Assembly: GCF_001886615.1 (NCBI RefSeq)
Contig: NZ_CP018139.1
Span: 1,612,001 to 1,676,000 of the forward strand
Length of the DNA stretch: 64,000 nt
Direction of reading: 5' to 3'
DNA from: Halomonas aestuarii
GTDB lineage: Bacteria; Pseudomonadota; Gammaproteobacteria; Pseudomonadales; Halomonadaceae
The stretch's first letter is position 1, and each line of letters starts with the position of its first letter. Below are positions 62,334 through 64,000 of the stretch, one piece after another. The position numbers were made by a program, and so were the translations under genes. A model generated the notes under the pieces. It was not told the origin of the DNA. It saw nothing but the letters and a program-made list of their open reading frames with translations, and did not search any database.

Positions 62334-62597
62334 ATGGCACGTGTCACCGTCGAAGACTGTCTCGAAAACGTCGAAAACCGCTTCAAGCTGGTGATGATCT
62401 CCACTCACCGTGCCCGCCAGCTGGCCCGTGGCTCCCGCGACGCCCTGCTGCCCTGGGAGAACGACAAGCCCACCGTGATGGCCCTGCGCGAGATTGCCGA
62501 AGGCAAGGTCGATGCCAGCGTGCTCGACGAGCCCATCGAGGCGGCCCCGGTGCGCGTGCGTCCTGAGTTCGAGCCGGGCAGCCATCCCGAGGAGTGA
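62334..62597 (+). CDS. rpoZ: RNA polymerase omega subunit
   Basis: An 87-aa omega subunit. [20 protein letters not shown], then [14 protein letters not shown] and [12 protein letters not shown] are diagnostic. AGGAA precedes the ATG. It assists RNA polymerase assembly and forms part of a ppGpp site, fitting its pairing with spoT. Confidence 0.96.
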   Translation: MARVTVEDCLENVENRFKLVMISTHRARQLARGSRDALLPWENDKPTVMALREIAEGKVDASVLDEPIEAAPVRVRPEFEPGSHPEE

Positions 62598-62669
62598 TCC
62601 TGCCCTAACGGCGCAGGAGCGCCTTCTCTCTGGCCGAAGAGCCATCACGCAGCATTCAGGGCGCGCCGC

Positions 62670-64000
62670 ATGTTCACCATCGATGACCTGGCCGACAGAC
62701 TCGGCGGCTATCTTCCCAAGGACGAGATCCAGCAGGTCAAGCGCGCCTTCTACTATGCCGAGCAGGCCCACGACGGCCAGCGACGTCGTTCCGGCGAGCC
62801 CTATGTGACCCACCCGCTGGCCGTCGCCAATATCCTCGCCAACATGCACATGGACTACCAGAGCCTCATGGCCGCCATGCTGCATGACGTCATCGAGGAC
62901 ACCGGCGTCTCCAAGAAGGCCCTGGCCCGACAGTTCGGGGACCCCGTCGCCGAGCTGGTCGACGGCGTTTCCAAGCTGACCCAGATCACCTTCGAGGACA
63001 AGGCGGTCGCCCAGGCCGAGAACTTCCAGAAGATGGTGCTGGCGATGTCCCGGGACATCCGGGTGATCATCGTCAAGCTCGCCGACCGGCTGCACAACAT
63101 GCGCACCCTGGGGGCCCTGCGTCCCGCGAAGAAGCGCCGCATCGCCCGCGAGACCCTGGAGATCTACGCCCGTATCGCCAGCCGGCTGGGCATCAACACC
63201 ATCCGTGTCGAGCTCGAGGACCTCTCCTTCCAGGCCCTCTACCCGATGCGGGCCGAGCGCATCAAGCGCGCCGTATCCCGGGCCCGGGGCCATCGCCGCT
63301 CGACGATCCGCCAGCTCCAGACCAGCCTCCAGCAGAGCCTCGACGACGAGGGCCTGACGGGCACGGTGATCGGCCGCCAGAAGCACCTGCTGTCGATCTA
63401 TCGCAAGATGCGCGACCAGCGGAAGTCCTTCGCCGAGATCATGGATGTCTTCGGCTTTCGCATCATCACCGAGGACGTCGACAGCTGCTACCGGATCCTC
63501 GGCGTGGTGCACAACCTCTACAAGCCGGTGCCGGGGCGCTTCAAGGACTACATCGCCATCCCCAAGGCCAACGGCTACCAGAGCCTGCACACCACCCTGT
63601 TCGGCCGGGGCGGCATGCCCATCGAGGTGCAGATCCGCACCCGCGAGATGGAGGCCCTGGCCAACAACGGTGTCGCCGCCCACTGGCTCTACAAGGCCGG
63701 CCAGACCGACCACCCCATCGCCCAGGGCAGCCATGCCAGGGCCCGCGCCTGGGTCAAGGGCCTGCTGGAGATGCAGCGCCACGCCGGGGATTCCCTGGAG
63801 TTCATCGAACACGTCAAGAACGACCTCTTCCCCGACGACATCTACGTCTTCACGCCCAAGGGCGACATCATGGAGCTGCCCCAGGGCGCCACGGTGATCG
63901 ACTTCGCCTACAGCGTGCATACTGACATCGGCAACAGCTGCATCGCCTGTCGCATCGACCGCCACCTGGCGCCGCTCTCCACCCGGCTCGAGAGTGGCCA
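62670..64000 (+). CDS. spoT: Bifunctional (p)ppGpp synthase/hydrolase SpoT (3' end outside window)
   Basis: The first 443 codons of a RelA/SpoT homologue. The hydrolase HD domain is intact, with RRSGEPYVTHPLAVANILA, LMAAMLHDVIEDTG (His-Asp) and KLADRLHNMRTL. Then come the synthetase motifs RKSFAEIMDVFGFRII, GRFKDYIAIPKANGYQSLHT and QIRTREMEALANNGVAAHW. The TGS domain starts near the end (DDIYVFTPKGDIMELPQGAT). Both activities appear preserved. ACT and other C-terminal domains are cut by the window edge. Confidence 0.95.
   Translation, partial: MFTIDDLADRLGGYLPKDEIQQVKRAFYYAEQAHDGQRRRSGEPYVTHPLAVANILANMHMDYQSLMAAMLHDVIEDTGVSKKALARQFGDPVAELVDGVSKLTQITFEDKAVAQAENFQKMVLAMSRDIRVIIVKLADRLHNMRTLGALRPAKKRRIARETLEIYARIASRLGINTIRVELEDLSFQALYPMRAERIKRAVSRARGHRRSTIRQLQTSLQQSLDDEGLTGTVIGRQKHLLSIYRKMRDQRKSFAEIMDVFGFRIITEDVDSCYRILGVVHNLYKPVPGRFKDYIAIPKANGYQSLHTTLFGRGGMPIEVQIRTREMEALANNGVAAHWLYKAGQTDHPIAQGSHARARAWVKGLLEMQRHAGDSLEFIEHVKNDLFPDDIYVFTPKGDIMELPQGATVIDFAYSVHTDIGNSCIACRIDRHLAPLSTRLESG

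Overview
The window is a high-GC chromosomal segment from a gammaproteobacterium, most likely a halophile of the Halomonadaceae (Halomonas-like). The evidence is the block pyrE / crc / rph / yicC / gmk / rpoZ / spoT, which has the Pseudomonas-type order, together with many osmolyte and organic-acid uptake systems (two TRAP transporters, one BCCT carrier) and carnitine and proline catabolism. No phage, CRISPR array or complete insertion sequence was seen. Most genes are tightly packed and often overlap by 4 bp.

Layout. (1) 1-8.7 kb: a sugar-acid operon on the minus strand, ltnD-otnK-otnC-otnI-denD-dctP-dctQ-dctM. It takes up L-threonate/D-erythronate and converts them to DHAP. It is divergent from a LacI-type regulator, with a perfect 16-bp palindromic operator between them. 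(2) 8.75-13.4 kb: an NAD-dependent molybdenum formate dehydrogenase, with fdsA and a fused fdsG-fdsB. (3) 13.5-21.5 kb: an apparently undescribed catabolic operon on the minus strand (aldehyde dehydrogenase, renal-dipeptidase-like hydrolase, BCCT carrier, an unrecognised 586-aa protein, a DUF3726-like protein, RidA), divergent from a LysR regulator. (4) 21.7-23.2 kb: an IalB-like periplasmic protein, and mntP behind a yybP-ykoY manganese riboswitch.

(5) 23.2-35.3 kb: a large copper-resistance region. It holds a Cu+ P-type ATPase, an APC permease, a glutaredoxin-MauE fusion, copB, the multicopper oxidase copA, copSR, a cupredoxin, a periplasmic protein with eight 39-bp repeats, and DUF411. Two MerR/CueR-type promoters with 20-bp spacers and two matching direct-repeat CopR-type boxes are visible. 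(6) 35.4-39.0 kb: a carnitine/gamma-butyrobetaine operon ending in glycine betaine. (7) 39.3 kb: a eukaryote-like RNase H1. (8) 40.1-47.8 kb: a TRAP transporter with L-asparaginase, M20 amidohydrolase and amidase, divergent from a FadR-type GntR regulator with a 15-bp palindrome. (9) 47.9-51.6 kb: PutA.

(10) 51.6-53.5 kb: a decayed stretch with a NarK fragment, a dienelactone hydrolase, a P-loop ATPase fragment and tRNA-Arg(CCG). (11) 53.7-64 kb: a diheme cytochrome c with an internal duplication, rep, trmL, pyrE, crc (lacking the nuclease residues), rph, yicC, a truncated MFS gene, gmk, rpoZ and spoT (cut by the window end).

The cell drawn by this window scavenges organic acids, betaines and amides. 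Carnitine drains to glycine betaine, proline to glutamate, tetronates to DHAP and formate to NADH. Crc would be expected to set the order of their use. Many large open frames lie antisense to real genes; these follow from GC-rich codon use and are not annotated.
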